DNA of 64,000 nt from Planctomycetota bacterium (GTDB taxonomy: Bacteria; Planctomycetota; UBA1135; GCA-002686595). The translations under genes and the position numbers were made by a program. Of this stretch, positions 63,177 to 64,000 are shown one piece after another (the stretch's first letter is position 1; every line of letters starts with the position of its first letter). The notes beneath the pieces are model-generated. The model made no database searches and was not told the origin of the DNA. It worked only from the letters and a program-made list of their open reading frames with translations. The stretch spans positions 62,001 to 126,000 of the forward strand of contig DUCM01000013.1 of NCBI GenBank assembly GCA_012959785.1, written 5' to 3'.

Positions 63177-63191
63177 GACCCTGAAGGGGTC
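63177..63191. promoter_or_regulatory. Short inverted repeat upstream of clpB
   Basis: GACCC (63177-63181) and GGGTC (63187-63191) flank five bases, about 100 bases upstream of the clpB start. A dimeric regulator could bind there. No CIRCE element or clear sigma-32-type promoter was found in the ~300 bases between clpB and the next gene. Confidence 0.25.
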
Positions 63192-63376
63192 AGGATGGAC
63201 TTCAGGAGGGCTGAAGGTGCCAAAACGGCATACCTGGCTGCCACAATGGCGCGATATTGTCATCGGTCCTGCCAGGGTTCCTCCTGCCAAGGAAAGCAGC
63301 GCCCGCGGCGATCTTGGCTCCAGCCCCTGGGGTACGCTCACGCCGCTTCCAAGGCAAACCCTCTGAGCCCATACCC

Positions 63377-64000
63377 GTGACCGCCCCCCGCCCCGACATT
63401 CTCTTCATCGTGCTCGACGCGGCTCGTGCCGAAAACTTCTCGCTCTACGGCTACGAGCGTCGCACCACGCCGCACCTTGAGCGTCTTGCGGAGAGCCTCG
63501 CTTGGTACGAGAACTGCACCTCGGCGGCCACCTGGACTCTGCCCTCCACCGCCAGCCTGTTCACCGGGACCTACAATTCTCATCACCGCCTGGTGATGGA
63601 CGGCGATCGACTCGCCGAGGATTACGCCAGCTTGCCCGAGATCTTGCAGAGCGCGGGCTACTCGACATCCAAGGTCACCTCCGTCGTGCCCTACGTCTCC
63701 GACTTTAGCGGACTCGACCGCGGCTTTGCCTTCAACTGGGAGCCGCCGCCGCCCCGCTGGCGGACCTTGCTCAAGCGCGTGCGTGGCTCGGCGCCGCCCC
63801 AGGCCCAGGCAGACTGTTCGTCCATGGAGCGTATCGACCATGACCTGTCCGTAGAGGCCGAGGCTCAACTGCACGCGCGCTCCAGCTTACGCGGCAAGCT
63901 TTCGTTTTACGCATCGGGTTTCTACGACGATGGCGGTGCCGCCTGTTTCCGGCGCGTGCGCGAGCTCTGGCGCGAGCCCCATGATGCGCCTCGCTTTGTC
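63377..64000 (+). CDS. Sulfatase-fold hydrolase/transferase (3' end cut by window edge)
   Basis: Open from GTG at 63377 to the right edge (208 codons). The start is typical of the alkaline-phosphatase superfamily: RPDILFIVLDAARAENFSLY with the metal-binding Asp, then TTPHLERLAE. The nucleophile region is TWTLPSTASLFTG. Where classical sulfatases have Cys/Ser-x-Pro-x-Arg, this has Thr-Leu-Pro-Ser-Thr, so formylglycine chemistry is unlikely. A Thr nucleophile as in phosphoethanolamine or phosphoglycerol transferases, or a sulfatase-like hydrolase, fits better. No signal peptide precedes the domain. Divergent from clpB. Confidence 0.85.
   Translation, partial: MTAPRPDILFIVLDAARAENFSLYGYERRTTPHLERLAESLAWYENCTSAATWTLPSTASLFTGTYNSHHRLVMDGDRLAEDYASLPEILQSAGYSTSKVTSVVPYVSDFSGLDRGFAFNWEPPPPRWRTLLKRVRGSAPPQAQADCSSMERIDHDLSVEAEAQLHARSSLRGKLSFYASGFYDDGGAACFRRVRELWREPHDAPRFV

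Overview
The window is about 64 kb of GC-rich bacterial chromosome with dense, mostly short-spaced genes. It most likely comes from a member of the Planctomycetota. The evidence is several secreted FG-GAP repeat proteins that share a cysteine-containing C-terminal module (FGDGLRC and WYRDP motifs), an ECF sigma factor paired with a TPR-containing Ser/Thr kinase, a DUF1080/Gfo-Idh-MocA/sugar-isomerase cluster, a MoxR-DUF58-VWA (Bat-type) operon, and few Shine-Dalgarno sites. A deep-branching marine lineage is my guess from the FG-GAP tail family. No rRNA, phage, IS transposase or CRISPR array was seen; there is one tRNA-Leu(UAG).

Layout. 1-5.25 kb (minus): a B12-binding radical SAM enzyme cut by the window edge, a secreted HExxH protein, a HEAT-like protein, a parvulin-like lipoprotein and an unknown. 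5.6-7.4 kb (plus): a large parvulin-like foldase closed by a terminator. 7.5-14 kb: FG-GAP proteins, one of them truncated, around an MsbA-type ABC exporter. 14-18.6 kb: an aldo/keto reductase, two strong inverted repeats, a MORN-type lipoprotein and an FGE-fold fusion. 18.6-27.8 kb: tRNA-Leu, a ClC channel, an AAA/DUF234 ATPase, moaA, bolA-grxD, a class III alcohol dehydrogenase and associated enzymes. 27.9-31.7 kb: an ECF sigma factor and its kinase. 31.7-37.1 kb: a BtuF-like lipoprotein and a four-gene sugar module. 37.1-41.5 kb (minus): NAD-type formate dehydrogenase. 41.6-43.2 kb: xylulokinase. 43.2-53.6 kb: a PH-domain protein and the MoxR/Bat operon, ending in a 1323-residue membrane-anchored protein. 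54-59 kb: an FG-GAP protein, a metzincin and a TMTC-like glycosyltransferase. 59-63 kb (minus): a MerP-like lipoprotein, an outer-membrane-type protein and ClpB. The window ends inside a sulfatase-fold gene.

The most notable result is two genes that conventional calling would break at in-frame TGA codons. In the formate dehydrogenase alpha subunit, one TGA sits exactly at the active-site Sec/Cys position and is followed by a hairpin very like the known bacterial fdhF SECIS. In a small lipoprotein next to an outer-membrane protein, two TGA codons two positions apart (U-I-U) fall at the metal-binding loop of a MerP/HMA-like domain, and a strong hairpin with an apical GGUC follows. The second is a candidate for a little-known or undescribed selenoprotein metal carrier.

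Other themes are C1 handling (class III ADH plus formate dehydrogenase), Mo-cofactor supply (moaA), 3-keto-sugar catabolism, and extensive envelope and foldase functions.
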